Below the pieces are notes generated by a model, which worked only from the letters and a program-made list of their open reading frames with translations, had not been told where the DNA came from and did not search any database. Below are positions 19,315-28,794 of a stretch of 44,980 nucleotides of DNA, piece after piece. A program made the position numbers and the translations under genes. Each line of letters begins with the position of its first letter. Positions within the stretch are counted from its first letter, which is position 1. Source of the DNA: Hyphomicrobiales bacterium (GTDB lineage: Bacteria; Pseudomonadota; Alphaproteobacteria; Rhizobiales; Rhizobiaceae); the NCBI GenBank assembly GCA_017305925.1, contig JAFKJW010000098.1, forward strand, positions 1-44,980, given 5' to 3'.

Positions 19315-20361
19315 GTGAATGTGATGCGCACGGCGATGCTGCTCGCCGCCATGACGGCCCTGTTCATGGGCGTCGGCTACCTGATCGGCGGATCGGGCGG
19401 CATGATGATCGCGCTGGTGATCGCGGCCGGCATGAACATCTTCAGCTACTGGAACGCCGACAAGATGGTGCTGGCCATGCACAATGCCGTCGAGGTCGAC
19501 CAGAAGACGGCGCCGGAGTTCTACCGCATCGTTTCCGAACTGGCGGCGCGCGCCGGCCTGCCGATGCCGCGCGTCTATCTCATCGACAGCCCTCAGCCCA
19601 ACGCCTTCGCCACGGGGCGCAATCCGCAGAACGCGGCGGTCGCGGCGACGACGGGCCTGCTCCAGCGGCTGACCTACGAGGAGGCGGCCGGCGTGATGGC
19701 GCACGAACTGGCGCATATCCAGAACCGCGACACGCTCACCATGACGATCACCGCGACGCTTGCGGGCGCCATCTCGATGCTCGGCAATTTCGCCTTCTTC
19801 CTCGGCGGCAACAACCGCGACAACCACAATCCGTTCGGCGCGATCGGCGTGCTGGTGGCGATGATCGTGGCGCCTTTCGCGGCGATGATCGTGCAGATGG
19901 CGATCAGCCGCACGCGCGAATATTCCGCCGACCGGGGCGGTGCCGAGATCTGCGGCAATCCGCTCTGGCTGGCTTCGGCGCTGGCCAAGATCGCCGCCGC
20001 CGCCAAGCGGATCCATAATCCGGCCGCCGAGCGCAATCCGGCCACGGCGCCGCTGTTCATCATCAACCCGCTTTCGGGCGAGCGGATGGACAGTCTCTTC
20101 TCCACCCATCCCAGCACGGAGAACCGGATCGCGGCGCTGGAGGCGATGGACCGCGAGGGCATCGGCCGCGCGCGCGAAAATCCCGCGCCGACGCGTCGCG
20201 AGAGCGAGGCGCGCGTAGAACGAGATGCCCAGCCCGGCCGCGGCGGTCCGTGGGGCGGCGGCGACACAGGCCCGGCGGAGAGTGCGGATCCGCCGCCGCC
20301 TCCCTCAGGCGGTGGCCCCTGGGGGCGGAACCCGACGGATACCAAGGGCCCCTGGTCGTGA
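19315..20361 (+). CDS. htpX: Membrane zinc metalloprotease HtpX (M48)
   Basis: 348 residues from a GTG at 19315 with AGAAGGGCG upstream; an ATG three codons later is the alternative. Two N-terminal membrane segments (about 8-26 and 30-48) precede the catalytic motif HELAH (His130-His134) in [18 protein letters not shown], then two more hydrophobic segments and the third zinc ligand Glu in [10 protein letters not shown]. HtpX degrades misfolded inner-membrane proteins. The last ~65 residues form an unusual Gly/Pro/Trp-rich tail with three GPW motifs. The stop overlaps the rsmB GTG (GTGA), implying coupling. Confidence 0.97.
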   Translation: MNVMRTAMLLAAMTALFMGVGYLIGGSGGMMIALVIAAGMNIFSYWNADKMVLAMHNAVEVDQKTAPEFYRIVSELAARAGLPMPRVYLIDSPQPNAFATGRNPQNAAVAATTGLLQRLTYEEAAGVMAHELAHIQNRDTLTMTITATLAGAISMLGNFAFFLGGNNRDNHNPFGAIGVLVAMIVAPFAAMIVQMAISRTREYSADRGGAEICGNPLWLASALAKIAAAAKRIHNPAAERNPATAPLFIINPLSGERMDSLFSTHPSTENRIAALEAMDREGIGRARENPAPTRRESEARVERDAQPGRGGPWGGGDTGPAESADPPPPPSGGGPWGRNPTDTKGPWS

Positions 20362-21770
20362 GCGGACGCGTGCGGCAGCGCGCGGCCGGCCCGGGAAAAG
20401 ATCGCAGCGACCGCCGGGCGCCGGGAAAATCCTCCTTCTCACCGCCCGATGTTCCCGGCCTGCCGGCTCGCATGGCCGCGGCGCGGCTTCTGGCCGCCGT
20501 GGCGGACGCGCATACGCCGCTCGACGGTCTTACCGATCACGAGAACGGGCATCCGCAGTTCATGGCGCTCGACGGCCGCGACCGCGCGCTCGTGCGGGCG
20601 ATCCTCAGCACCGCGCTGCGCTTCCGGGTCACGATCGACCGCGTCATCGCGGGCCGGCTTGAGCGGCCTCTTCCCGACAATGCCAGCGTGCTGCGCCATA
20701 TCCTGCATGTCGCTGTCGCGCAGATGCTCTTCCTGGACATTCCGGACAGTGCCGCGGTCGATCTTGCGGTGACGCATGCGAAGGCCGACCCGCGCACGCG
20801 GCGCTTTGCCGGCTTGGTCAACGCCGTATTGCGTGGCGTCGGCCGCGGCGGCGATGCGCTGCGGGACAAGGCGCTCGCGGAGGCGGTCGACGCGCCGGAC
20901 TGGTTTCGCGCGCGGCTGGCCGCCGCTGCCTACGGGCCGGCGACGACGGCCGAGATTCTCGCCGCCCATCGCCGCGAGGCTCCGGTCGATTTCACGGTCC
21001 GGAGCGATCCCGCGCTCTGGGCGGAAAGGCTCGGCGGCATCGTCCTGCCGACCGGATCGGTGCGGGTGGCAAAGCTTGCGGGTTCCGTGCCCGATCTTCC
21101 TGGCTTCGCGGAGGGCGCATGGTGGGTCCAGGACGCCGCAGCCTCCCTGCCGGCCCGGCTTCTGGGTGACGTCGCCGGGCTGCGGGTGGCCGACCTGTGC
21201 GCCGCGCCGGGCGGCAAGACGGCGCAACTGGCGCTGACCGGGGCGCGCGTCACGGCAGTGGACGCGTCGAAGTCGCGGACGGCCCGCATGGCGGGCAATC
21301 TTGCCCGGCTGAAGCTGGAGGTGGAGTGCCTCACAGCCGACATCATGGCCTGGACGCCGGCCGCTCCCTTCGATGCCATCCTGCTCGACGCGCCCTGCTC
21401 GTCCACCGGCACGGTGCGGCGCCACCCCGACGTGCCGTGGACGAAGTCGGCGGCGGACATCGGCAAGCTTGCCGGATTGCAGGCGCGGCTGCTGCAGCGG
21501 GCATTCGGCTTCCTGAAGCCGGGCGGGCGGCTGGTCTTTTCCAACTGTTCCCTCGATCCGGAGGAAGGCGAGGCCCTGTGGGCGGCTTTCCTGGCAAGCC
21601 AGCCGCTGGCGGAGGCGGAGCCGGTGCGGCCGGACGAGGTGCCCGGCATAGCCGCGTTCATCGCGCCGCACGGCACATTGCGCACCACGCCGGCGGATAT
21701 GCGGCTCGCGGACCCGCAGCTTTCGGGAATGGACGGCTTCTTCGCCGCAAGGGCGAGGAAGCGCGCCTGA
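20358..21770 (+). CDS. rsmB: 16S rRNA (cytosine-5) methyltransferase, RsmB/NOL1 family
   Basis: 470 residues from the GTG at 20358 that overlaps the htpX stop. An N-terminal basic tail (about 40 residues) is followed by a NusB-like RNA-binding domain (about 40-180) and a SAM methyltransferase domain. The SAM motif is [13 protein letters not shown] from residue 279; the two catalytic cysteines are Cys347 in [16 protein letters not shown] and Cys397 in [12 protein letters not shown]. It methylates a cytosine of 16S rRNA (C967 in E. coli). The product may use SAM near the C-terminus normally; nothing is missing. The heparinase-family gene follows after 92 bases. Confidence 0.95.
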   Translation: MSGRVRQRAAGPGKDRSDRRAPGKSSFSPPDVPGLPARMAAARLLAAVADAHTPLDGLTDHENGHPQFMALDGRDRALVRAILSTALRFRVTIDRVIAGRLERPLPDNASVLRHILHVAVAQMLFLDIPDSAAVDLAVTHAKADPRTRRFAGLVNAVLRGVGRGGDALRDKALAEAVDAPDWFRARLAAAAYGPATTAEILAAHRREAPVDFTVRSDPALWAERLGGIVLPTGSVRVAKLAGSVPDLPGFAEGAWWVQDAAASLPARLLGDVAGLRVADLCAAPGGKTAQLALTGARVTAVDASKSRTARMAGNLARLKLEVECLTADIMAWTPAAPFDAILLDAPCSSTGTVRRHPDVPWTKSAADIGKLAGLQARLLQRAFGFLKPGGRLVFSNCSLDPEEGEALWAAFLASQPLAEAEPVRPDEVPGIAAFIAPHGTLRTTPADMRLADPQLSGMDGFFAARARKRA

Positions 21771-21862
21771 CCTCCTCTTCTCCGAAGGTATTTCCCGCTC
21801 GCCCGAAGCGGTGAATCATTCTAGATTCCGTCGGCGGGACGGGTGAGCAGAGAGGCGGCTGG

Positions 21863-23560
21863 TTGGCGAACGGAGGCGGTCATTCACCGCGCCTGTGGGC
21901 GTTGGTGGCCCGCAATATATGGCAGCAGACGCGCCGCCGGCTGCGCTCCGGCCCGGGCTATCGCTGGCGCTATGCCGGGCGCACGCCCGAGCGCGTGCTG
22001 ATCGCGCCGCCGGATCTGCGGCTCGCCGACGCCCGCATCGCCGCGGAGATCTATCACGGACGCTATCCGCTCGCCGGCCAGCTGGTGGAGAGCGGCGGGG
22101 AATCGCCCTTCCAGCTTCCGGTGGCGAATCGCGGCTGGCAGCGCAGCCTCTACGGCTTCCGCTGGCTGAGGCACATGCGCGCCGCCGGATCGGACCTCGC
22201 CTCGGCCAATGCCCGCTCGCTGGTGGCGGACTGGATCGCGCTGCAGGGCTGGCGCATGACCGGCCCCGCCTGGGAGGTCGATACGACGGCGAAGCGGGTG
22301 ATCGCCTGGCTCCAGCATTCCTCGGTCGTGCTGCAGGGCGCGGATTTCCGGTTCTACCGGTCTTTCCTGCGGTCGCTGGCCGTCCAGATACGGTATCTGC
22401 GGTCGGTGGCGGGGGAGGCGCCCATCGGGCGCGACAGGATGCGGGCGCGCATCGCGCTCGCCTATGCCGCGCTCGCCCTGCCTGCGCCGGTCTCGGCGCT
22501 GCGTCAGGCTTCGCGCCAGCTCGCGGAGGAGCTGGAACGGCAGATCCTTCCCGACGGCGGGCATGTCTCGCGCAACCCGCTGGTGATCGTCGAGCTGCTC
22601 GCCGACCTTTTGCCGTTGCGCCAGACCTATGCCAACCAGGCGGAGATGCCGCCGCCGGAGCTGGTGGGGGCGGTGGAGCGCATGCTGCCGGCGCTGCGCT
22701 TCTTCCGGCTGGGCGACGGGTCGCTTGCCCGCTTCAACGGCATGGGCGCGACCATCCAGGAGCGGATCGCGGCGATCCTGCGCCATGACGACACGGCCGG
22801 CGCGCCGCTGACGCAGGCGCCCCATTCCGGCTACCAGCGACTCGCGCTCGGGACTGCCGTGGTGATCGCCGACACCGGCGTCGCGCCGCCGGTCGACGTG
22901 TCGATACGCGCGCATGCCGGCTGCCTGTCCTTCGAGATGTCATCCGGACGGCAGGCGATCGTCGTCAATTCCGGCGTGGACACCTATGGCAGCGCCGATT
23001 TCCGGCCGCTCGCCCGGGCGACGGCGGCCCATTCCACGGCGACGCTCAACGACACGTCTTCCGCCCGCTTCAACCTGCCGCCGCATTTCACGCGCTGGAC
23101 CGGCTCCGTTCTGGTGGACGGGCCGACGAAGGTGCATGTGCAAAGGACCGACAGGCCGGGCCGCCAGGGATTTGTCGCCAGTCACGACGGCTATTTGGCG
23201 CGGTTCGGGATCCTGCACGAACGCGAGATCGTCTTGTCGGATGAGGGTCGCGTGCTTTCCGGGACGGACAGCTTCCTTGGCCCGCGGGGGAGCGCCTTGC
23301 CGGCCGGTTCCGGCGACGGGGCGACAGTGCGCTTCCATCTCCATCCGGACGTCGACCTGCAATGGGACGGGACGGGCGGTCCCGTGCTTGTCGTCGCGAA
23401 GGACCGATGGCGTTTCCACTCGCCGGACGTCGCTCCGACGGTGGAGGACTCCATCTTCTTCGCGGCGCTCCCCGGACCGCGCCGGACCCGGCACATCGCG
23501 CTGTCGTTCAAGCCGTGCGAGGTCTCCCGCGTGCGGTGGCGGTTCGCGCTGGAGGATTGA
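21863..23560 (+). CDS. Heparinase II/III family protein
   Basis: 565 residues from a TTG at 21863 with AGAGAGGCGG upstream. The N-terminal half is the alpha-helical toroid of this family (LQGWRMTGPAWEVDTTAKRV begins the typical block), and the C-terminal half is the beta-sheet domain with VDVSIRAHAGCLSFEMSSG and RATAAHSTATLNDTSSARF, which carries the conserved His of the family. Characterised members are polysaccharide lyases, but this rhizobial form, found between rsmB and purH, has no known substrate. No signal peptide is evident. It may act on a cell-surface polysaccharide; that is inference. Confidence 0.9.
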   Translation: MANGGGHSPRLWALVARNIWQQTRRRLRSGPGYRWRYAGRTPERVLIAPPDLRLADARIAAEIYHGRYPLAGQLVESGGESPFQLPVANRGWQRSLYGFRWLRHMRAAGSDLASANARSLVADWIALQGWRMTGPAWEVDTTAKRVIAWLQHSSVVLQGADFRFYRSFLRSLAVQIRYLRSVAGEAPIGRDRMRARIALAYAALALPAPVSALRQASRQLAEELERQILPDGGHVSRNPLVIVELLADLLPLRQTYANQAEMPPPELVGAVERMLPALRFFRLGDGSLARFNGMGATIQERIAAILRHDDTAGAPLTQAPHSGYQRLALGTAVVIADTGVAPPVDVSIRAHAGCLSFEMSSGRQAIVVNSGVDTYGSADFRPLARATAAHSTATLNDTSSARFNLPPHFTRWTGSVLVDGPTKVHVQRTDRPGRQGFVASHDGYLARFGILHEREIVLSDEGRVLSGTDSFLGPRGSALPAGSGDGATVRFHLHPDVDLQWDGTGGPVLVVAKDRWRFHSPDVAPTVEDSIFFAALPGPRRTRHIALSFKPCEVSRVRWRFALED

Positions 23561-23581
23561 GAGCAAGGACAGGAGAGACAC

Positions 23582-23788
23582 ATGAAGATAAGCGCGCGCA
23601 ACATGCTGAAGGGAAAGGTCGTCGAGGTGACGAAGGGAGCGACCACGGCGCATGTGAAGATCGATATCGGCGGAGCGATGGTGACGGCCTCGATCACCAA
23701 TGCGGCCGTCGACGAACTGATGCTTGAGCCGGGCAAACCGGCCTATGCGGTGGTCAAGGCGTCCGACGTGATGGTGGCGGTGGACTGA
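23582..23788 (+). CDS. Molbindin-type TOBE/Mop domain protein
   Basis: 68 residues, a single Mop domain that normally binds molybdate or tungstate as a hexamer. The family pattern is clear: MKISARNMLKGKVVEVTKGA, then VTASITNAAVDELML and YAVVKASDVMVAVD. AGGAGAGACAC precedes the ATG. It lies between the heparinase-family gene (21 bases) and purH, so it may be cotranscribed with both. A ModE-type regulator that lacks this domain is encoded 12 kb away at 35956. Confidence 0.9.
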   Translation: MKISARNMLKGKVVEVTKGATTAHVKIDIGGAMVTASITNAAVDELMLEPGKPAYAVVKASDVMVAVD

Positions 23789-23872
23789 CCGGGCTTCCGC
23801 CGTCCGGACGCTTTGCGCGGGGGCGAACCGTATGATAGGCCCGCGCGCAAAGGGTCCCTTAAGGTCTTCAGC

Positions 23873-25489
23873 ATGGCCGTGCCGTCCAAGAACATACCGG
23901 TTCCCGACCTCGTTCAGGTGAGCCGGGCGCTGGTTTCGGTGTCCGACAAGCGCGGTCTGGTGGATTTTTGCCGGGCACTGGCGGCGCGGGGCGTGGAGAT
24001 CGTCTCGACCGGCGGCAGCGCCCGCGCCATCGCGGAGGCCGGCATCGCCGTGCGCGAGGTGTCGGAGCTGACGGGATTCCCGGAGATCATGGACGGGCGT
24101 GTGAAGACCCTGCATCCCGCGGTGCATGGCGGACTGCTGGCGGTGCGCGCCGATCCGGAGCACCAGGAGGCCATGCACGCCCACGGCATCGACGCGATCG
24201 ACCTTCTGGTGGTCAACCTCTATCCCTTCGAGGAGGTGCGGCGCTCAGGTGCCGGCTATGCGGCGACCGTCGAGAACATCGACATCGGCGGACCGGCCAT
24301 GGTCCGCGCGGCCGCCAAGAACCACGCCTATGTCGCGACGGTGGTGGATCCGGAGGACTACGCGGCGGTCCTCAACGCGCTGGAGATGAATTTCGGCAGC
24401 CTTTCGCTGGAATTCCGCAAGCGGCTCGCGGCCAAGGCGTTCGCCCGGACGGCGGCCTATGACGCCGCCATTTCAGGATGGTTCGCCGACGCGCTGGACA
24501 TCGAGGAGCCGGCCTGGCGCGCCTTCGGCGGAAAGCTGGCGTCGGTGATGCGCTACGGCGAGAACCCGCACCAGCGGACCGGGTTCTATGCTACGGGCGA
24601 ACCGCGGCCGGGCGTGGCGACAGCCGCGCAGCTTCAGGGCAAGCAGCTCTCCTACAACAACATCAACGACACCGACGCGGCCTTCGAACTCGTCGGGGAG
24701 TTCGACCCGGCGCGCACGGCCGCCGTCGCGATCATCAAGCACGCCAATCCCTGCGGCGTCGCAGAGGCCGCCACGCTGCTCGACGCCTACAGGGCCGCCC
24801 TCGCCTGCGATCCGGTCTCGGCCTTTGGCGGCATCGTCGCGGTCAACCGGCCGCTCGACGCGGAAGCCGCCGAGGAGATCGTGAAAACCTTCACCGAGGT
24901 GATCATCGCGCCGGCGGCGAGCGAGGAGGCGGTTCGCCTGATCGCCGCCAGGAAAAACCTGCGCCTGCTGATTGCCGGCGGCCTGCCCGATCCGCGCGCG
25001 CCGGGGGTCGCCGTGAAGTCGGTCGCCGGAGGCCTCTTGGTGCAGTCCCGCGACAACGGCGTGGTCGACGACATGGACCTCAAGGTGGTGACGAAACGCG
25101 CGCCGGGCGAGCGGGAGATGGCCGACCTGAAATTCGCCTTCAGGGTGGCCAAGCACGTCAAGTCGAACGCCATCGTCTATGCCCGCGACGGCGCCACGGT
25201 GGGAATCGGGGCCGGCCAGATGAGCCGCGTCGATTCTTCCCGCATCGCGGCGCGCAAGGCGCTCGACGCCGCCGAGGCCGCCGGGTGGAGCGAGCCGGCC
25301 ACGCGCGGCTCCGTGGTGGCGTCGGACGCCTTCTTCCCCTTTGCCGACGGCTTGCTGGCGGCGGCCGAGGCGGGCGCGACCGCGGTCATCCAGCCGGGCG
25401 GCTCGATGCGGGACGAGGAGGTGATCGCCGCCGCCGACGCCGCCGGCCTCGCCATGGTGTTCACCGGCATGCGCCACTTCCGCCACTGA
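23873..25489 (+). CDS. purH: Bifunctional AICAR formyltransferase / IMP cyclohydrolase
   Basis: 538 residues from the ATG at 23873; the frame is open for 20 more codons upstream without a good start. It catalyses the last two steps of IMP synthesis. The N-terminal IMP cyclohydrolase domain shows [29 protein letters not shown] and [16 protein letters not shown]; the C-terminal formyltransferase domain shows [28 protein letters not shown] and [13 protein letters not shown] with the catalytic Lys-His. The end [20 protein letters not shown] is normal. No purine riboswitch is visible upstream. Confidence 0.99.
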   Translation: MAVPSKNIPVPDLVQVSRALVSVSDKRGLVDFCRALAARGVEIVSTGGSARAIAEAGIAVREVSELTGFPEIMDGRVKTLHPAVHGGLLAVRADPEHQEAMHAHGIDAIDLLVVNLYPFEEVRRSGAGYAATVENIDIGGPAMVRAAAKNHAYVATVVDPEDYAAVLNALEMNFGSLSLEFRKRLAAKAFARTAAYDAAISGWFADALDIEEPAWRAFGGKLASVMRYGENPHQRTGFYATGEPRPGVATAAQLQGKQLSYNNINDTDAAFELVGEFDPARTAAVAIIKHANPCGVAEAATLLDAYRAALACDPVSAFGGIVAVNRPLDAEAAEEIVKTFTEVIIAPAASEEAVRLIAARKNLRLLIAGGLPDPRAPGVAVKSVAGGLLVQSRDNGVVDDMDLKVVTKRAPGEREMADLKFAFRVAKHVKSNAIVYARDGATVGIGAGQMSRVDSSRIAARKALDAAEAAGWSEPATRGSVVASDAFFPFADGLLAAAEAGATAVIQPGGSMRDEEVIAAADAAGLAMVFTGMRHFRH

Positions 25490-25505
25490 CCCGGCCTTAG
25501 CCGGA

Positions 25506-26342
25506 ATGCCCGCGTCGGCCCTTGCCATCGTCCTCTTCGCGGCGGTCCTGCATGCGAGCTGGAACGCGGTGGTCAAGGGCGCGACGGACCGGGCCGTGAC
25601 GATCGCCGCCGTCGCCTCCGCGCACGCGCTGGCCGGCATCGGGCTGATCCTCCTGTCGGAGCCGCCGGCGCGGGCGAGCTGGATCTGTATCTTCCTGTCG
25701 ACGGTGATCCACTACGTCTATTACGCGCTGCTGTTCCAGGCCTACAGGCTCGGCGACCTCAGCCAGGTCTATCCGATCCAGCGCGGGCTCGCGCCGGCGC
25801 TGGTGGCGCTCGGCGCCTACCTGCTGATCGGCGAGACGCTGGCGCCGCTCGGCTGGGCCGGGCTCGCCGCCATTTCCTTCGGTATCGGGCTTCTGGCGCT
25901 GGCGCGCGGCGCCAATCGAACCGATCCGACGGCCGTCGCTGTGGCCGTTCTGCTCAGCGCCACCATCGCGTCCTATTCGATCGTCGACGGCATCGGCATC
26001 CGCAATTCCGGCAGCCCGACCGGCTATATGGGATGGCTCTTCCTGTTCGAATTCCCGGTCGGCTTCTTCATCGTGGGACGCCGCCGGCGTCTCAGCATGG
26101 CGGTCTCGTGGAAGTCTTTCGCGATCGGGCTCGGCGGCGGCGCCCTTTCCGTTCTGGCCTATGGGCTCGTGCTCTATGCCAGCGTGCTCGCGCCGCTTGG
26201 CGCGGTGTCGGCGATCCGCGAGTCCAGCGTCGTCTTCGCCGCGCTGATCGGCATCGTCCTGTTCCGCGAGAGGCCGGTCGCGCTTCGACTCGCTGCGGCG
26301 GCCATCGTCGCCTGCGGCGTGATCGCGCTCGCCGTCAGCTGA
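25506..26342 (+). CDS. EamA/DMT-family transporter
   Basis: 278 residues with about ten membrane segments, two EamA repeats (about 5-130 and 145-278). The first repeat shows [13 protein letters not shown] and [20 protein letters not shown]; the second ends with [20 protein letters not shown] and FRERP. Members export metabolites such as amino acids or riboflavin; the substrate is unknown. The ATG is 17 bases after the purH stop, with no Shine-Dalgarno and a small CCGGC-CTTA-GCCGG stem (25491-25504) directly before it, so expression may depend on purH translation. It converges with the methyltransferase gene. Confidence 0.88.
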   Translation: MPASALAIVLFAAVLHASWNAVVKGATDRAVTIAAVASAHALAGIGLILLSEPPARASWICIFLSTVIHYVYYALLFQAYRLGDLSQVYPIQRGLAPALVALGAYLLIGETLAPLGWAGLAAISFGIGLLALARGANRTDPTAVAVAVLLSATIASYSIVDGIGIRNSGSPTGYMGWLFLFEFPVGFFIVGRRRRLSMAVSWKSFAIGLGGGALSVLAYGLVLYASVLAPLGAVSAIRESSVVFAALIGIVLFRERPVALRLAAAAIVACGVIALAVS

Positions 26343-26367
26343 AGCAAGGTGCTTTCCGGCCGACGCT

Positions 26368-27024
26368 TCAAAGAAAGCGCCAGACCACCGTGCGCTTCAC
26401 CTCCGCATCCTCCAGCGCCCTGGTCACGGGAACCCGGTATTCGGCAAGCTGTTCGAGCTTTTCCCTGGGGAGATACGCCCGGCCGGGATCGCCGACGAGG
26501 ATCTCGCAGCCTTCGCCGCGCAGCGCGGCGAACCACGGCACCAGCCGGTCGACGATGTCGCGCTGGTAGAAGATGTCGCCGGCCAGCAGCACGTCCCACG
26601 CGGAGGCCGAGCCGATCAGGTCGCGCGTGAGCGGCTCTATCGTGACGCCGTTGGCCGCCGCGTTGAGCCGCATCGCGGCCTCGGAGAACGGGTCGATGTC
26701 GGCGCAGGTCGCGGCCGTCGCGGCGGACAGCATAGCGGCGATGCCGACAAGGCCGGAGCCGGAGGCGAAATCCAGGATTCTCCTGCCGCGCACGGTTTCG
26801 GGACGGTCGAGGACATAGCGCGCCAGGCCTTGCCCGCCGGCCCAGGCAAAGGCCCAGAAGGGCGGGGGCAGGCCGATTTCCGCCAGTTCCTCCTCGGTCT
26901 TCTGCCAAAGCTCGTGCGCCTCGTCCGCCAGATGGAGCGCGATCTCGGGCACATGCGGCGGCCGCGACAGCGTCGTGTTGGCGCGGATGAAGCGCTCGGC
27001 GTCGCCCGCCGCAAGGCGGCTCAA
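26368..27024 (-). CDS. Class I SAM methyltransferase, METTL20/ETFB-lysine type
   Basis: 218 residues if translation starts at the TTG (27024) that overlaps the EVE gene stop (TTGA); there is no better start in frame. The N-terminus RFIRANTTLSRPPHVPEI and EAHELWQKTEEELAEIGLPP precede the SAM motif ILDFASGSGLVGIAAM and the acidic motif CADIDPF; LLAGDIFYQRD is the likely catalytic region. This pattern matches the bacterial orthologues of human METTL20, which methylate lysines of the electron-transfer flavoprotein beta subunit; the identity is inference from family resemblance. It is the last gene of a group running EVE to methyltransferase and converges with the transporter. Confidence 0.82.
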   Translation of the reverse strand: MSRLAAGDAERFIRANTTLSRPPHVPEIALHLADEAHELWQKTEEELAEIGLPPPFWAFAWAGGQGLARYVLDRPETVRGRRILDFASGSGLVGIAAMLSAATAATCADIDPFSEAAMRLNAAANGVTIEPLTRDLIGSASAWDVLLAGDIFYQRDIVDRLVPWFAALRGEGCEILVGDPGRAYLPREKLEQLAEYRVPVTRALEDAEVKRTVVWRFL

Positions 27025-27452
27025 GGCGCGGGGTCCAGCCCGGCCATGCGGCAGACTTCCTTCCATTCGGCCGGTGTCACCGGCTGGACGGAGAGCCGCC
27101 CGAGCCGGACCAATGCCATCTCCTTCAGCTTCGGATTCGCCTTGACGGCATCGAGGCTCACCGGCTTCGGAACGGGTTTGAGGGCGCGGATGTCCACGCA
27201 TTCCCAGCGCGGGTCGTCGGTGGTGGAATCCGGATGCGCAAGCGCGCAGACCTCGGCGATGCCGACGATCTCCAGTCCTTCGTTGGAGTGGTAGAAGAAG
27301 CCGAGGTCGCCGACCTGCATGGCGCGCATGTTGTTGCGCGCAGCATAGTTGCGCACCCCGTCCCATTCGGTGCCTTTCGCGCGCCGCTCCTGCAGCTGCG
27401 AGAAGGAGAACACCGAGGGCTCGGACTTGAAGAGCCAGTGATTCTTCGCCAT
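27021..27452 (-). CDS. EVE domain-containing protein
   Basis: 143 residues, a single EVE domain: WLFKSEPSVFSFSQLQ at the start, VRNYAARNNMRAMQVGDLGF with the aromatic pocket, FYHSNEGLEIVGIAEV and PVTPAEWKEVCRMAGL at the end. EVE domains belong to the PUA-like fold and recognise modified bases in DNA or RNA; solo members are widespread in proteobacteria and their target is uncertain. Its stop overlaps the start of the methyltransferase gene. The YciI gene ends 13 bases upstream. Confidence 0.93.
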   Translation of the reverse strand: MAKNHWLFKSEPSVFSFSQLQERRAKGTEWDGVRNYAARNNMRAMQVGDLGFFYHSNEGLEIVGIAEVCALAHPDSTTDDPRWECVDIRALKPVPKPVSLDAVKANPKLKEMALVRLGRLSVQPVTPAEWKEVCRMAGLDPAP

Positions 27453-27465
27453 GGCCGCCTCGCCT

Positions 27466-27762
27466 TCAGGGGTTCGCGGGATTGTTGAAGACCCAGTTCC
27501 AGGCGATCACCTCGCTCGTCTGGAAGAGGCCGGCCTTGGCGTAGGGGTCGCCGGCGAAGACGGCCTTCGCCGCGCCGATGTCGTCCGCCTCGATCACCAC
27601 GAGGCTGCCGCAGGGTTTCCCGTCGCCGTCGAGGAAGGGGCCGGCGAATTTCAGCGTGCCCGCCTCGTTCAGCCCTTTCAGGAACTCCACATGCGGAGGC
27701 CGCGTGTCGAGCCGCACTTGCAGATGGTCGGGCTTGTCCTTGCCCATGAACGCGAACAGCAT
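27466..27762 (-). CDS. YciI-like protein
   Basis: 98 residues of the YciI family, a ferredoxin-like fold of small dimeric proteins. Family marks are RPPHVEFLKGLNEAGTL with the conserved His, AGPFLDGDGKPCGSLVVIEA, and DPYAKAGLFQTSEVIAWNWV. The Asp-His pair is thought to be catalytic but no general reaction is known. It lies between gpsA and the EVE gene on the same strand, with gaps of 42 and 13 bases, so an operon tsaD-gpsA-yciI-EVE-methyltransferase is likely. Confidence 0.92.
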   Translation of the reverse strand: MLFAFMGKDKPDHLQVRLDTRPPHVEFLKGLNEAGTLKFAGPFLDGDGKPCGSLVVIEADDIGAAKAVFAGDPYAKAGLFQTSEVIAWNWVFNNPANP

Positions 27763-27804
27763 GTCGTTTCCCTTCTTTCGGCGGTCTTTCCGCCTCTTTC
27801 CTGA

Positions 27805-28794
27805 TCAGTCGTCCTCGGCGCGCAGCGGCCGCGTCATCAGGGCCGTCACCGCCTGCTCGATCGTCATGGCGCCGTCCAGCAGGGCCGCGACGGCGCTCAT
27901 GATCGGAGCGTCGATCCCGCGTTCTGCCGCGATCCGCACCGCGACTGCCGCCGTCGCCACGCCTTCCGCCAGCGGCAGGCCGTCCAGCGGATCGCCGCGC
28001 CCAAGCGCCATGCCGTAGGCGAAGTTGCGGGACTGGGAAGAGCCGCAGGTCAGCATCATGTCGCCAAGCCCGGACAGTCCCATGAGCGTCTCGGCGCGGG
28101 CGCCGAAGTCCCGGGCGATCCGCCGCAGCTCGACGAAGCCGCGCGTCACCATGGCCGCCTGCGCGCTGGCGCCGAGCTCTGCCCCGACCACCGCGCCCGC
28201 CGCAAGGGCGAAGACGTTTTTCAACGCCCCGCCGAGCTCCACGCCGATCAGATCGTCGGTCGAATAGCAGCGGAAATGCGGGGACGACAGGTGTTGCGCC
28301 AGATCGGCCGCCAGCGCTCCATCGCGGGCGGCGACCACCACGGCGGTCGGAAGCCCGCGCGCCACGTCTGTCGCGAAGCTCGGCCCCGACAGCGCCGCCA
28401 CCGGATTTGCGGGTGCCAGTTCTTCCGCGATCTCGGAGAGCCGCCGCCCGCTGCCTGCCTCGATGCCTTTGGCGCAGAGGACCAGCGGAACCCCGCCGGG
28501 CAGCTTCCCGGCTGCCTCCGCGAGCACCCGGCGCAGGCTCTGCGCAGGCGTCACCACGAGGATCGCGCCGGCCCCGTCCGCCGCTTCTGCAAGGTCCGTG
28601 GTGGCCATGATGCCGGGATCGATCGCCACGCCGGGCAGGTAGCGCGGATTGCCGCGGCCTTCGTTCAGAGCTTTGACTGTTTCGGCGTCGCGCGCCCATA
28701 GCCGCACGGCATTGCCGGCCCGCAACGCGGAGATCGCCAGCGCGGTGCCCCAGGCTCCACCGCCCAGGACGGCGATCAGGGGCGGTTCCGTCAT
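27805..28794 (-). CDS. gpsA: Glycerol-3-phosphate dehydrogenase [NAD(P)+]
   Basis: 329 residues. It reduces dihydroxyacetone phosphate to sn-glycerol 3-phosphate for phospholipid synthesis. The NAD motif is [11 protein letters not shown] near the N-terminus; the substrate domain shows [22 protein letters not shown] with the phosphate site, and the catalytic lysine in [13 protein letters not shown]; later GLGDMMLTC is typical. Its ATG overlaps the tsaD stop by four bases (ATGA), a sign of coupling. Confidence 0.98.
   Translation of the reverse strand: MTEPPLIAVLGGGAWGTALAISALRAGNAVRLWARDAETVKALNEGRGNPRYLPGVAIDPGIMATTDLAEAADGAGAILVVTPAQSLRRVLAEAAGKLPGGVPLVLCAKGIEAGSGRRLSEIAEELAPANPVAALSGPSFATDVARGLPTAVVVAARDGALAADLAQHLSSPHFRCYSTDDLIGVELGGALKNVFALAAGAVVGAELGASAQAAMVTRGFVELRRIARDFGARAETLMGLSGLGDMMLTCGSSQSRNFAYGMALGRGDPLDGLPLAEGVATAAVAVRIAAERGIDAPIMSAVAALLDGAMTIEQAVTALMTRPLRAEDD

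Noticed and set aside
23789-23872. Purine riboswitch before purH
   Set aside because: The 84-base spacer shows no conserved aptamer features and is too short for a full riboswitch with expression platform.
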